Assembly (NCBI RefSeq): GCF_001513965.1
Contig: NZ_KQ948022.1
Location: forward strand, 1-64,000
DNA length: 64,000 bases
Source of the DNA: Streptomyces cellostaticus
GTDB lineage: Bacteria; Actinomycetota; Actinomycetes; Streptomycetales; Streptomycetaceae
Reading direction: 5' to 3'
This document shows, in pieces, positions 7,513 through 15,539 of this stretch. The notes under the pieces were generated by a model. That model had not been told where the DNA came from. It did not search any database and worked only from the letters and a program-made list of their open reading frames with translations. Numbering within the stretch: position 1 is the stretch's first letter; every line of letters begins with the position of its first letter. Both the position numbers and the translations under genes were made by a program.

Positions 7513-7660
7513 TGCCTGGCGGTGGTCGTCCGGCGGTGGCCATGTGGCGGCGTCGGTCTGGCGGTGGCCATGTGGCGGCGTTGGTCTGGCGGTGGTGGTC
7601 TGGCGGTGGCGGTCCGGCGACGGCCATGTGGCGGCGTTGGTCTGGCGGCGGCCACCTGAC
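7513..7660. repeat. Imperfect 28-bp tandem repeats in the MarR-DoxX gap
   Basis: The segment CATGTGGCGGCGTYGGTCTG occurs at 7541, 7569 and 7625. The spacings of 28 and 56 bases give a 28-base period, with half-period copies CTGGCGGTGGTGGT in between. It lies in the 306-base gap between the MarR stop and the DoxX start; the rest of that gap (7661-7797) holds only a strong ribosome site (AGAGGAGGAA) before 7798. The stretch is open in all three forward frames but its amino-acid composition argues against coding. Confidence 0.75.
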
Positions 7661-7797
7661 GGCATCGGCCCGACGGTGTCGGCTCAGCGGCGTCAGCTCA
7701 ACGCCGGCGCGGGCGGCCCCGGTCGATTGTCCCGAAGTCGCTGCCCCGCTCGCTACCGTCCAGTAATATCCGGCGGCAGATCATCAGAGGAGGAACC

Positions 7798-8178
7798 GTG
7801 CCCCGGTCCGAACGCTCACCCCTGCTGCTGGCCGGTCTGCTGGCCACCGCCGGGGTCGCCCACTTCGCCGTCCCGCGGCAGTTCGACGCCATGATTCCCC
7901 GGATGCTGCCGGGCTCGCCCAGGGCGTGGACGTACGGCAGCGGGGTCGTGGAACTGGCGCTGGCGGCCGGCGTGGCCTCGCCCCGCACCCGCGCGGTGGC
8001 CGCCAAGGCCGCGGCCGCCTTCTTCGTGGGCGTCTTCCCCGCCCATGTGCAGATGGCCGTGGACTGGCGGCACCGGCCCGCACCGCAGCGGACCGCGGCC
8101 CTGGCCCGGATGCCCCTTCAGGTACCGCTGGTGCTGTGGGCCCGCGGGGTCGCCCGCAGCGGGGAGGGCCGGTCGTGA
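7798..8178 (+). CDS. DoxX-like small membrane protein
   Basis: 126 residues, start GTG at 7798 with a near-consensus AGGAGGAA 6 bases upstream. There are four hydrophobic segments (LLLAGLLATAGVAHF, YGSGVVELALAAGVA, AAFFVGVFPAHVQMAVDW, PLQVPLVLWARGVA), as in DoxX/DUF417-type membrane proteins; HFAVPRQFDAMIPRMLP is typical of the actinobacterial subgroup. These are linked to redox or thiol stress in actinobacteria. Its stop overlaps the start of the peroxiredoxin gene by four bases (GTGA), so the two are translationally coupled and likely act together against peroxide. Confidence 0.75.
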   Translation: MPRSERSPLLLAGLLATAGVAHFAVPRQFDAMIPRMLPGSPRAWTYGSGVVELALAAGVASPRTRAVAAKAAAAFFVGVFPAHVQMAVDWRHRPAPQRTAALARMPLQVPLVLWARGVARSGEGRS

Positions 8179-8642
8179 CGCAGCGCATCGAGGTCGGGGA
8201 CAAGGCCGAGGACTTTGCGCTGCCCGACGAGAGCGGCACCACCCGGCGGCTCACCGAACTGCTGGCCGACGGGCCGGTCGTGCTCTTCTTCTACCCCGCC
8301 GCCCTGACGCCCGGCTGCACTGCTGAGGCCTGCCACTTCCGCGACCTCGCCGCGGAATTCGCCGCCGCCGGTGCCCGCCCCGTCGGGATCAGCGGCGACA
8401 GCGTCGAACGGCAGCAGGAGTTCGCCGGACGGCACACCCTCGGCATGCCGCTGCTCTCCGACGCCGACGGGGCGGTCCGTGAGCGGTTCGGTGTCAAACG
8501 GGGCTTCACCCTCGCGCCCACCAAGCGGGTCACCTTCGTCATCGCGCAGGACCGCACGGTCCTGGAGATCGTCCGCAGCGAACTGCGCATGAACACCCAC
8601 GCCGATCGGGCCCTGTCCGTACTGCGTACTCATCAGGGCTGA
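8175..8642 (+). CDS. bcp: Thiol peroxidase, Bcp/PrxQ-type peroxiredoxin
   Basis: 155 residues. The thioredoxin-fold AhpC/TSA domain covers almost the whole protein. The active site FYPAALTPGCTAEACHFRD holds the peroxidatic Cys and, five residues on, the resolving Cys; this CxxxxC spacing marks the PrxQ/Bcp group that reduces hydroperoxides and is recycled by thioredoxin. The catalytic Thr (TPGCT) and the conserved Arg in the later part are present. The GTG start at 8175 overlaps the DoxX stop, giving a two-gene operon. Cytoplasmic. Confidence 0.9.
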   Translation: MTQRIEVGDKAEDFALPDESGTTRRLTELLADGPVVLFFYPAALTPGCTAEACHFRDLAAEFAAAGARPVGISGDSVERQQEFAGRHTLGMPLLSDADGAVRERFGVKRGFTLAPTKRVTFVIAQDRTVLEIVRSELRMNTHADRALSVLRTHQG

Positions 8643-8696
8643 GCCGGGGCGCTTCCGCGCTTGATGCGCCGGAATATTCGGATCATCCTGGGGCAT

Positions 8697-11027
8697 ATGG
8701 AGCGTGTCGCGGCCGCGGCGATCATCGATGCCCAGGGCAGGCTGACCGGGTGGAGCGAGGGGGCGCGGCTGCTCACGGGGCACACGGCCGACGAGGTCGT
8801 CGGCCGGCCGGCGGGCAGCCTCCTCGCCGAGACCGTACCTCCTGGTGTCCTCGCGGCACGGACCGGCACCGTCGCACTGCGCCACCGCGACGGCCACCGG
8901 GTCGAGCTGGCCCTCACCGCCTGCCCGGTCCTCGGCCCGGGCGGCGAAGGGGCTGGATACGTGGTCACCGTCACCGCGCCCGGCGCCACCCTGGCCGACC
9001 ATGCCTTCCAGCAGGCGTCCATGTCCATGTCGGTCTTCGACCTCCGGCAGCACTACCTGCGCGTCAACGACGCCGCCTGCCACGTGATGGGCGTGCCCGA
9101 GGAGGCGCTGGTCGGCCGGTTCTACCCCGAGACCGTGGCGGACGCCGAGCACAGCCGGGGCTTCCTGAGCCATCTGCGCCAGGTCGCCGAGACCGGCCGG
9201 CCGCTGCGCTACGAGAGCTTCACCGGCGCCCCCGCCCCCAACCGGGAGCACGCCTGGAGCATAGAGATGTGGCCCCTGCGGGACGACTCCGGCGAGCTGA
9301 CCGCGGTCGCCCTGGCCGCGTTCGACAGCAGCGAGCAGTACTGGGCCCGGCGCCGTCTCGCCCTGCTGAACGAGGCGGCCACCGGCATCGGCACCACTCT
9401 GGACGTGGTGCGCACCGCCGAGGAGCTGGTCGAACTCCTCGTCCCGCAGTACGCCGACTTCGCCAGCGTCGACCTGCTGGACTGGGTCCTCGGGGCGGAC
9501 GAGCCGCCGATGATCCCCGAAGGAGTTGTCACGCTGCGCCGCGTCGCCCACGGCTCCACCCGGGAGGGCAACCCCGGTACGGCCGTACACCTGGGCGCGA
9601 CGGACGTCTACCCGCCGTCCTCACCGCCGGCCCGTGCCCTGCGCGAGGGCGCCGCGATGCTCAGCCAGGCCGGCGAACCCGAGTTCGTCCAGTGGCTCGC
9701 GGAGCGCAACGCGCGCTCGCCCGAGGGCCGCCCCTACCGGCAGGGCGTCCACTCCATGATCGCGGTGCCGCTGCGGGCCCGCGGCACCCCCCTGGGCGTC
9801 GCCGTGTGCGTGCGCATGGCCCACCCGGACGACTACGGCCCCGACGACGCCGTCTTCGCCGAGGAGCTCGCCAGCCGCGCCGCCGTCTGTATAGACAACG
9901 CCCGCCGCTTCGCCCGCGAACGCAGCACCGCCCACGCCCTCCAGCACAGCCTGCTGCCCAGGGGACTGCCCGGACAGGCCGCGGTCGAGGTGGCGCACCG
10001 GTACCTGCCGTGCGGATCGCTGGCGGGGATCGGCGGCGACTGGTTCGACGTCATCCCGCTCTCCGGCAGCCGGGTCGGGCTGGTCGTCGGCGACGTGGTC
10101 GGCCACGGCATCCAGTCCTCGGCCACCATGGGCCGGCTGCGCACGGCCGTACGCACCCTCGCCGACGTCGACCTGCCCCCGGACGAACTCCTCACCCACC
10201 TGGACGACCTGGTCACCCACCTGGGCTCCGACGACAGCGGCGAAGAGATCGCCGAACTCGGCGCCACCTGCCTCTACGCCGTCTACGACCCCGTCTCCCG
10301 CCGGCTCTCCCTGGCCGCCGCCGGCCACCCGGCCCCGGCCCTCGTGCTGCCCGGCACCACCCCCGAGTTCGTCCCCATGACCGCCGGGCCGCCCCTCGGG
10401 GTCGGCGGGCTGCCCTTCGAGGCGACGGAACTGGAACTGCCCGAGGGCTCGGTCGTCGCCCTCTACACCGACGGACTGATCGAGGACCGCGACCGGGACG
10501 TCGACCACGCCACCGAAGAACTGCGCCGCGCTCTCGGCGTACCCACCGACTCCCTGGAGACCCTCAGCGACAACGTGCTCAAGGCTGTCCTGCCCGAACA
10601 GCCCACCGACGACGTCGCCCTCCTCATGGTCCGCACCCGCGCCCTCGGCGCCGACCGCGTCGCTACCTGGGACGTACCGCCCGACCCGGCCGAAGTGGCC
10701 GCCTTCCGGCAGGCGGCCACCGAGCAACTGGCCACCTGGGGACTGGACGAGGCCTCCTTCGTCACCGAACTCGTCGTCAGCGAACTCGTCACCAACGCCA
10801 TCCGCTACGGCGTCCCGCCCATCCAGCTGCGCCTGATCCGCGACCGCGCGCTCATCTGCGAGGTCTCCGACGGCAGTTCCACCTCACCGCACCTGCGCCG
10901 GGCACACGCCTTCGACGAGGGCGGCCGGGGACTGCTGCTGGTCGCCCAGCTCACCCAGCGCTGGGGCAGCCGGCAGACGGGCAGCGGCAAGACGATCTGG
11001 GCGGAACAGCCGCTGCCCGACGCATGA
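8697..11027 (+). CDS. PAS-PAS-GAF-PP2C(SpoIIE)-HATPase signalling phosphatase
   Basis: About 776 residues from the ATG at 8697 (an ATG at 8664 is in frame; neither start has a strong ribosome site). Domains in order: PAS (about 1-95, AAIIDAQGRLTGWSEGA), second PAS (105-220, FDLRQHYLRVNDAACHVMG), GAF (225-410), SpoIIE-type PP2C (420-640, with GIGGDWFDVIPLSG and VGDVVGHGIQSSATMG metal-binding Asp residues, later ALYTDGLIEDRDRD) and a C-terminal HATPase_c anti-sigma-like domain (LVVSELVTNAIRYG N-box; GGRGLLLVAQL). This combination, common in Streptomyces, dephosphorylates anti-sigma-factor antagonists and can act as a kinase, so it probably tunes a SigB/SigF-type stress cascade. It ends exactly where the convergent cupin gene ends. 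Confidence 0.9.
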   Translation: MERVAAAAIIDAQGRLTGWSEGARLLTGHTADEVVGRPAGSLLAETVPPGVLAARTGTVALRHRDGHRVELALTACPVLGPGGEGAGYVVTVTAPGATLADHAFQQASMSMSVFDLRQHYLRVNDAACHVMGVPEEALVGRFYPETVADAEHSRGFLSHLRQVAETGRPLRYESFTGAPAPNREHAWSIEMWPLRDDSGELTAVALAAFDSSEQYWARRRLALLNEAATGIGTTLDVVRTAEELVELLVPQYADFASVDLLDWVLGADEPPMIPEGVVTLRRVAHGSTREGNPGTAVHLGATDVYPPSSPPARALREGAAMLSQAGEPEFVQWLAERNARSPEGRPYRQGVHSMIAVPLRARGTPLGVAVCVRMAHPDDYGPDDAVFAEELASRAAVCIDNARRFARERSTAHALQHSLLPRGLPGQAAVEVAHRYLPCGSLAGIGGDWFDVIPLSGSRVGLVVGDVVGHGIQSSATMGRLRTAVRTLADVDLPPDELLTHLDDLVTHLGSDDSGEEIAELGATCLYAVYDPVSRRLSLAAAGHPAPALVLPGTTPEFVPMTAGPPLGVGGLPFEATELELPEGSVVALYTDGLIEDRDRDVDHATEELRRALGVPTDSLETLSDNVLKAVLPEQPTDDVALLMVRTRALGADRVATWDVPPDPAEVAAFRQAATEQLATWGLDEASFVTELVVSELVTNAIRYGVPPIQLRLIRDRALICEVSDGSSTSPHLRRAHAFDEGGRGLLLVAQLTQRWGSRQTGSGKTIWAEQPLPDA

Positions 11028-11462
11028 TCACTGGTACGGGCAGCCCGGGTTCGGGGCGTCCTCCGAGAACGGCGAACCGTGCGGCAGCACATAGAGCGCT
11101 TCGAGGACGAGCGGGGTGTCGCCCAGGTTGCGGCCTATGTGGACGTGGTCGGGGCCGAACGTCTCCCGGATCGTCGTGCCCGTCCGGTACACGCCGTCCG
11201 AGCCGCAGGCGGAGTTGAAGTGGCTGAGGGTGCCCTGCTTCACGAAGGCGTACACCGGACCGTCGTGGTAGTGCCATCCGGTGCTCTGGCCGGGCGGGAT
11301 CGTGATCTCCCGCAGCGTGTAGTCGGTGCCGCCGACGGTGGTCTGGCCGATGATCCGGGTCGTCACCCCTGGGCCCGCAGGGGTCGCCCCGGCGGCGGTG
11401 CAGGTGAGGAAGGCGGCGGCGGTCACCGTGCCGACGACGGCGGTGCGGAGTGCGGTACGCAT
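11028..11462 (-). CDS. Secreted cupin-domain protein
   Basis: 144 residues from the ATG at 11462, preceded by CTGGAGGCTCC; the frame extends 14 codons further but without a ribosome site. There is a signal peptide MRTALRTAVVGTVTAAAFLTC with an Ala-rich end, then a single cupin barrel: GWHYHDGPVYAFVKQG carries the two His and acidic ligands of motif 1, and HVHIGRNLGD the motif 2 His. Function is unknown; possible metal-dependent sugar or small-molecule binding outside the cell. Its stop codon (TCA at 11028) abuts the phosphatase stop (TGA ending 11027), a zero-gap convergent junction. Confidence 0.8.
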   Translation of the reverse strand: MRTALRTAVVGTVTAAAFLTCTAAGATPAGPGVTTRIIGQTTVGGTDYTLREITIPPGQSTGWHYHDGPVYAFVKQGTLSHFNSACGSDGVYRTGTTIRETFGPDHVHIGRNLGDTPLVLEALYVLPHGSPFSEDAPNPGCPYQ

Positions 11463-11549
11463 GCGGGAGCCTCCAGGAACGCGAGCGGCCATCGCCGCGA
11501 ACATAGAGGCAGAACAGGCGCGTTGGGGGCGGAACCCGGTGATCCGGTG

Positions 11550-11820
11550 TCACCCGGCCGCGCGCTCCCGCACCACGCCCTCGGGCTTCTTGTCCTCCCG
11601 CAGCGGCGAGGAACCGCGGATGGCGCAGCACCCCGTCCCCGATCCGCTCAGCGAACGCCATCTGTGCGACCAGCTCCGGCGCCTCGCGCACCGTACCGGT
11701 GAACGGAGACGTCTTGCGGCGCAGCAGCGCCCGCCCGTCGGCGCGCTTGGCGATCAGCCCCTCGCAGCTGCGCTCGCAGGACTCGGCCCAGCGGGGCAGG
11801 GCGTCCACGAGACCCGGCAC
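11550..11820 (-). pseudogene. Decayed ATP-dependent DNA ligase (LigD ligase-type) fragment
   Basis: Reading from GTG at 11820: DALPRWAESCERSCEGLIAKRADG matches the region ending at the ligase EGLIAKR motif (motif IV), then jumps to KTSPFTGTV, and APELVAQMAFAE-GDG-LRHPRFL matches the OB-domain end. After RHPRFL a one-base frameshift gives the expected tail LREDKKPEGVVRERAAG and stop at 11550. The nucleotidyltransferase domain with the catalytic Lys is missing, as is the middle. It lies directly downstream of the intact 3'-phosphoesterase gene, as an intact ligase would in an NHEJ-type operon. Confidence 0.75.
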
Positions 11821-11826
11821 CGCCGG

Positions 11827-12435
11827 TCACTCCTCGCCGTCGGCGGCCACCTGGGCGAGGGTGCGTCCGGTGCGGACCGAGCGGGCCCGGCGGGGGTCCG
11901 GGGTGCCGTGACCCGCTGCCCGGGCGGAGCCCTTGCGCACCAGCAGCCAGGCCTCCTCCTCGTCCTGGCTGCTGCGGAAGCGGGTGAGGGCGTACTCGCC
12001 GTGCAGCTTGGAGCCGTGCAGCCGGAAGGTGGCGTGCCCCTGCTCCAGGGACTCCGCGAAGCCGACCGGACGTCCCCTGCGATCATGGCTGAGGGGCTCG
12101 TACGTGCCGTGGTCCCACACGATCACGGTGCCGCCGCCATACTCGCCCTTCGGGATCACGCCCTCGAAGTCCTCGTACTCCAGCGGATGGTCCTCGGTGG
12201 GCACGGCCAGCCGCTTGTCCCCGGGGTCCGTGGACGGGCCCTTGGGGATGGACCAGGACTTCAGGACGTCCTCCACCTGGAGCCGGAAGTCGAAGTGCAT
12301 CCGGCGCGCGTCGTGGATCTGCACCACGAACCGGGGCCCCTCGTCCGCGGACGCCGCCGCCTTCCCGGACGGCTCCCGGGTCCGCTCGAAATCGCGCTTG
12401 CCGCGGTAGGTCCGCAGCCGGTCCTCCGTCGCCAC
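11827..12435 (-). CDS. LigD-type 3'-phosphoesterase (DNA ligase N-terminal domain protein)
   Basis: 202 residues, start GTG at 12435 with GGAAGGAG upstream. It carries the stand-alone phosphoesterase domain of bacterial LigD: FVVQIHDARRMHFDFRLQVE (His/Asp/Arg metal and phosphate ligands), LKSWSIPKGPSTDPGDKRL, HPLEYEDFEGVIPKGEYGGG and VIVWDHGTYEPL are all intact. In NHEJ repair this activity trims 3' ribonucleotides and phosphates before ligation. The ligase partner immediately downstream is a pseudogene here, so this protein would have to work with a ligase encoded elsewhere. The last ~25 residues are basic and poorly conserved. Confidence 0.9.
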   Translation of the reverse strand: MATEDRLRTYRGKRDFERTREPSGKAAASADEGPRFVVQIHDARRMHFDFRLQVEDVLKSWSIPKGPSTDPGDKRLAVPTEDHPLEYEDFEGVIPKGEYGGGTVIVWDHGTYEPLSHDRRGRPVGFAESLEQGHATFRLHGSKLHGEYALTRFRSSQDEEEAWLLVRKGSARAAGHGTPDPRRARSVRTGRTLAQVAADGEE

Positions 12436-12493
12436 GTGCGGCTCCTTCCGTGCCTCCGCCCCACGCGCCCCCGGGTACCCCGATACGGGCCGC

Positions 12494-13357
12494 TCAGCTC
12501 GCCATGCCGTCCAGCTCGGCCACCGCGTCCTCGGGCAGGACCAGCGCGGCGGCGGCGATGTTCTCGCGCAGGTGCTCCGGGGACGAGGTGCCGGGGATGA
12601 GCGCGATGGTCGGCGAGCGGCGCAGCAGCCAGGCGAGGGCGACCTGCTGGGGCGAGGCGCCCAGCCGTGCGGCGGCCTTCGACAGCGTCTCGGACTGCAA
12701 CGGGGTGAAACCGCCGAGCGGGAAGTACGGCACGAAGGCGATGTTCTGCGCCGCCGTCCGCTCCACCAGGGCGTCGTCCTGCCGGTCGGCCAGGTTGTAC
12801 AGGTTCTGCACGGTGACCACGGGCGCGATCGCCCGGGCCTCCTCCAGCTGCGCGAGGGACGCGGCGCTGAGCCCCAGGTGCCGGACGAGCCCCCGCTGCC
12901 GCAGCTCCGCCAGGGCGCCGAACTGATCGGCGACGGAGTCCTCGTTCGGGGTGTCCAGGTCGCCCAGCCGCAGATTGACCACGTCCAGCGCCTGCACACC
13001 AAGGCTGCGCAGGTTGTCGTACACCTGCGCCTTCAGGTCCTCGGGGTGCCGGGAGACGATCCAGCTGCCGTCTGCTCCCCGCCGGGCGCCGACCTTGGTG
13101 ACGAGGTGCAGGCCGTCCGGGTAGGGGTGCAGGGCCTCCCTGATGATCTCGTTGACGACCACCGGTCCGTAGAAGTCGGCGGTGTCGATATGGGTGATGC
13201 CCGCCTCCACCGCCGCGCGGAGCACCGCCACGGCCCGGGCCCGGTCCTTCGGCGGGCCGAACACGTGCGGCCCCGCCAACTGCATGGCGCCGTAGCCCAT
13301 GCGGGTCAGGGTCAGGCCGTCCGCCGGGGTGACGGTGCCGCCGAGCTGTGCAGTCAT
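12494..13357 (-). CDS. Aldo/keto reductase
   Basis: 287 residues from the ATG at 13357 (MTAQLGGTV). A TIM-barrel AKR: early MGYGAMQLAGP, then the catalytic Asp and Tyr in HIDTADFYGP, the Lys in LVTKVGAR, and NADPH-binding LIPGTSSPEHLREN near the end. The catalytic His position (RHPEDL) fits as well. It is divergent from an MmyB-like regulator 148 bases away, the common Streptomyces pairing in which the regulator represses the oxidoreductase. The substrate is likely a small aldehyde or ketone. The product is cytoplasmic. Confidence 0.88.
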   Translation of the reverse strand: MTAQLGGTVTPADGLTLTRMGYGAMQLAGPHVFGPPKDRARAVAVLRAAVEAGITHIDTADFYGPVVVNEIIREALHPYPDGLHLVTKVGARRGADGSWIVSRHPEDLKAQVYDNLRSLGVQALDVVNLRLGDLDTPNEDSVADQFGALAELRQRGLVRHLGLSAASLAQLEEARAIAPVVTVQNLYNLADRQDDALVERTAAQNIAFVPYFPLGGFTPLQSETLSKAAARLGASPQQVALAWLLRRSPTIALIPGTSSPEHLRENIAAAALVLPEDAVAELDGMAS

Positions 13358-13383
13358 GTCGTACCTCTCGTGATGTGCCGGGC

Positions 13384-13400
13384 CACCGGAACGTCCGGTG
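13384..13400. promoter_or_regulatory. Palindromic site in the AKR/MmyB divergent promoter
   Basis: CACCGGA-ACG-TCCGGTG is a perfect 7-bp inverted repeat with a 3-base spacer 27 bases upstream of the aldo/keto reductase start. A second looser pair, GTGAC-N7-GTCAC, lies near 13458-13478. Either could bind the adjacent MmyB-like regulator. Confidence 0.4.
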
Positions 13401-13505
13401 ACCTGACTCCACCGTGCGCCGACCGCACCCCCGGCGGCAGTGCCCCCGCGTTCCTGGGAGTGACAGGGACAGTCACCGTCACCGCTACGGCCGTACGGTG
13501 GTGTC

Positions 13506-14381
13506 ATGGACGGCACGAACGCGCTCGGTGAGTTCCTGCGCGCCCGCCGGGCTCAGGTCCGGCCCGAGGACGTGGGGCTGCCCGGCTCGGGCCTGCGCCG
13601 GGTGCCGGGGCTGCGCCGCGAGGAGGTCGCGATGCTCTCCGGCATCAGCTCCGACTACTACCTGCGCCTGGAGCAGGGCCGCGACCGCAACCCGTCCGCC
13701 CAGGTCCTCCAGGCCATCGCCCGCGTCCTGCGCCTGGACGCCGACGCCACCTCCTACCTCCTCGGCTTGGCCCAGGACCGCACCGCCGACGTGCGTCGCC
13801 CGTCCCACGCCGGGTCGGCGCACCACCGGGACCAGGTCCCGCCCAGCCTCCTCCAGCTCATCGACGGCTGGCCCCGCAACCCCGCCTACCTCCAGAACCG
13901 GTACACCGACTGCCTCGCCGCCAACGCCCTCGCCACGGCCCTCACCCCGAACTACACGCCCGGCGTCAACCTGCTGCGGGCCGTCTTCCTCGACCCCGCC
14001 GAGCGCGCACTGCGCCGGGACTGGGACGACCTCACCGAGGAGGGCGTGGCCACCCTGCGCGCGTACGCCGGGCCCGACACGGACGACCCGCGGCTGCGCG
14101 ACCTGGTCGGCGATCTGTCCCTGCGCAGCGAACGCTTCAGCATCCTGTGGGCCCGGCACGACGTACGGCCCCGGCGCGGCCGGGTCAGCCACCTGAGCCA
14201 CCCGCAGGTCGGCGACCTCGACCTGCACTCGGACAAACTCTCCGTGGACGGCACCGACGGACTCACCCTGGTCGTCTTCCACGCCGAGCCCGGCAGCCGC
14301 AGCGCCGAACTCCTCGACATCCTCGGCAGCCTCACCGCACCCCACTCGGACGCCCGGCAGGAACGAGTCGAGGAGGAGTAG
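13506..14381 (+). CDS. MmyB-like XRE transcriptional regulator
   Basis: 291 residues. The N-terminal HTH is of the actinobacterial MmyB type: LGEFLRARRAQVRPEDVGLP, then RVPGLRREEVAMLSGISSDYYLRLEQGRD, a very conserved signature. The remaining 200 residues are the MmyB-like ligand-binding domain (PAYLQNRYTDCLAANALA, NLLRAVFLDP, later HPQVGDLDLHSDKLSV). The ATG at 13506 is used. These regulators bind fatty acid-like ligands and usually repress a divergent oxidoreductase, here the aldo/keto reductase. Confidence 0.9.
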   Translation: MDGTNALGEFLRARRAQVRPEDVGLPGSGLRRVPGLRREEVAMLSGISSDYYLRLEQGRDRNPSAQVLQAIARVLRLDADATSYLLGLAQDRTADVRRPSHAGSAHHRDQVPPSLLQLIDGWPRNPAYLQNRYTDCLAANALATALTPNYTPGVNLLRAVFLDPAERALRRDWDDLTEEGVATLRAYAGPDTDDPRLRDLVGDLSLRSERFSILWARHDVRPRRGRVSHLSHPQVGDLDLHSDKLSVDGTDGLTLVVFHAEPGSRSAELLDILGSLTAPHSDARQERVEEE

Positions 14382-14474
14382 CCCGCCCTTCCCCGGACCG
14401 TGTCGTCCACGCAGCCTCACGGATAGGGTGAGCAGTGATCAACCGGACGGGTGGGGACGAGGGCGGCGGACGGC

Positions 14475-15539
14475 ATGGGCGGCGGCACGGACACGAACAC
14501 CGGGAGCGGCGGACGGCCCACGTCACGGGACGTCGCCCGGCTCGCCGGCGTGTCCCACACCGCGGTGTCCTTCGTGTTCAACGGCCGCGCCGAGGGCAAC
14601 CTCTCGCCCGCGACCCAGGAACGCATCCGGCAGGCGGCCGCCCAGCTCGGCTACCGGCCCGACCCCGTCGCCCGCGGCCTGCGCCGCCGCCGTACGGCCG
14701 TGATCGGACTGGTCACCGACGAGATCGCCTCGTCCCCGTTCGCCGGGCGACTGCTGCGCGGCGCGATGGAGACCGCCTGGGACAGCGACCATCTCGTGCT
14801 CACCGTCGACTCCGGCGGCGACCGGGCCAAGGAGGACGCGGCCGTCGCCGAACTCCTCGACCGACGCGTCGACGGCATCATCTACGCGGCCATGTCCCTG
14901 CGCCGGGTCCGCGTCCCCGAAGGGCTCCACCGCACCCACTCCGTGCTGGCCAACTGCCTGCCCGAGGACGACTCGCTGCCCGCCGTCATCCCCGCCGAGC
15001 GGGCCGGCGGCCGCACGGCCGCCCGGCTGCTGCTGGAGGCGGGCCACCACAGGATCGCGCTGGTCGGCGGGCACGACGACATCGCCTCCGTCGAGCGGCT
15101 GCGCGGCTTCCGGGACGCGCTGCGCGCCGAGGGCATCACCGTGCCCAAGGAGTGGGTGGTCCGCACCGGCGGCGAGATCACCAGCGGCCACGAGGGCGCC
15201 CGCCGTCTGTTCGACGGCACCGCACCGCACCGCCGGCCCACCGGGATCTTCTGCTACAACGACCGGGTCGCGGCAGGCGTCCTGCACGCCGCGACCCGGT
15301 TCGGCATCGCCGTACCCGAGGACCTGTCGGTCGTCGGCTACGACGACCAGGAACACATGGCCGCCTTTCTCACCCCGGCCCTCACCACGGTCGCGCTGCC
15401 GCACCGGGCGATGGGCGAGGCGGCGACCCGGCTGCTGCTCGACTCCATCGACACCGGCCGCACCCCGCCCGCCACCGTCCGCCGGCTGGCCTGCCCGGTC
15501 GTCAGCCGCGCTTCGGTGGGACCTGCTCCCACCCGCTGA
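14475..15539 (+). CDS. LacI-family repressor of the fructan locus
   Basis: 354 residues from ATG 14475 (a GTG at 14451 is an alternative). The LacI HTH and hinge are complete: TSRDVARLAGVSHTAVSFVFNG, then TQERIRQAAAQLGYRPDPVARGL. The periplasmic-binding-like sugar domain follows (RTAVIGLVTDEI, RRVDGIIYAAMS, HHRIALVGG, PTGIFCYNDRVAAGV, LSVVGYDDQE). It is convergent with the GH32/ABC operon and its last 38 bases overlap the 3' end of the GH32 gene on the other strand. The two TAAC-GTTA operators at 20136-20227 are the probable targets, with a fructose oligomer as inducer (inference). Confidence 0.88.
   Translation: MGGGTDTNTGSGGRPTSRDVARLAGVSHTAVSFVFNGRAEGNLSPATQERIRQAAAQLGYRPDPVARGLRRRRTAVIGLVTDEIASSPFAGRLLRGAMETAWDSDHLVLTVDSGGDRAKEDAAVAELLDRRVDGIIYAAMSLRRVRVPEGLHRTHSVLANCLPEDDSLPAVIPAERAGGRTAARLLLEAGHHRIALVGGHDDIASVERLRGFRDALRAEGITVPKEWVVRTGGEITSGHEGARRLFDGTAPHRRPTGIFCYNDRVAAGVLHAATRFGIAVPEDLSVVGYDDQEHMAAFLTPALTTVALPHRAMGEAATRLLLDSIDTGRTPPATVRRLACPVVSRASVGPAPTR

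Noticed and set aside
7492..7797. CRISPR array in the repeat region
   Set aside because: Repeats are imperfect, adjacent and without unique spacers, and no cas genes are nearby.
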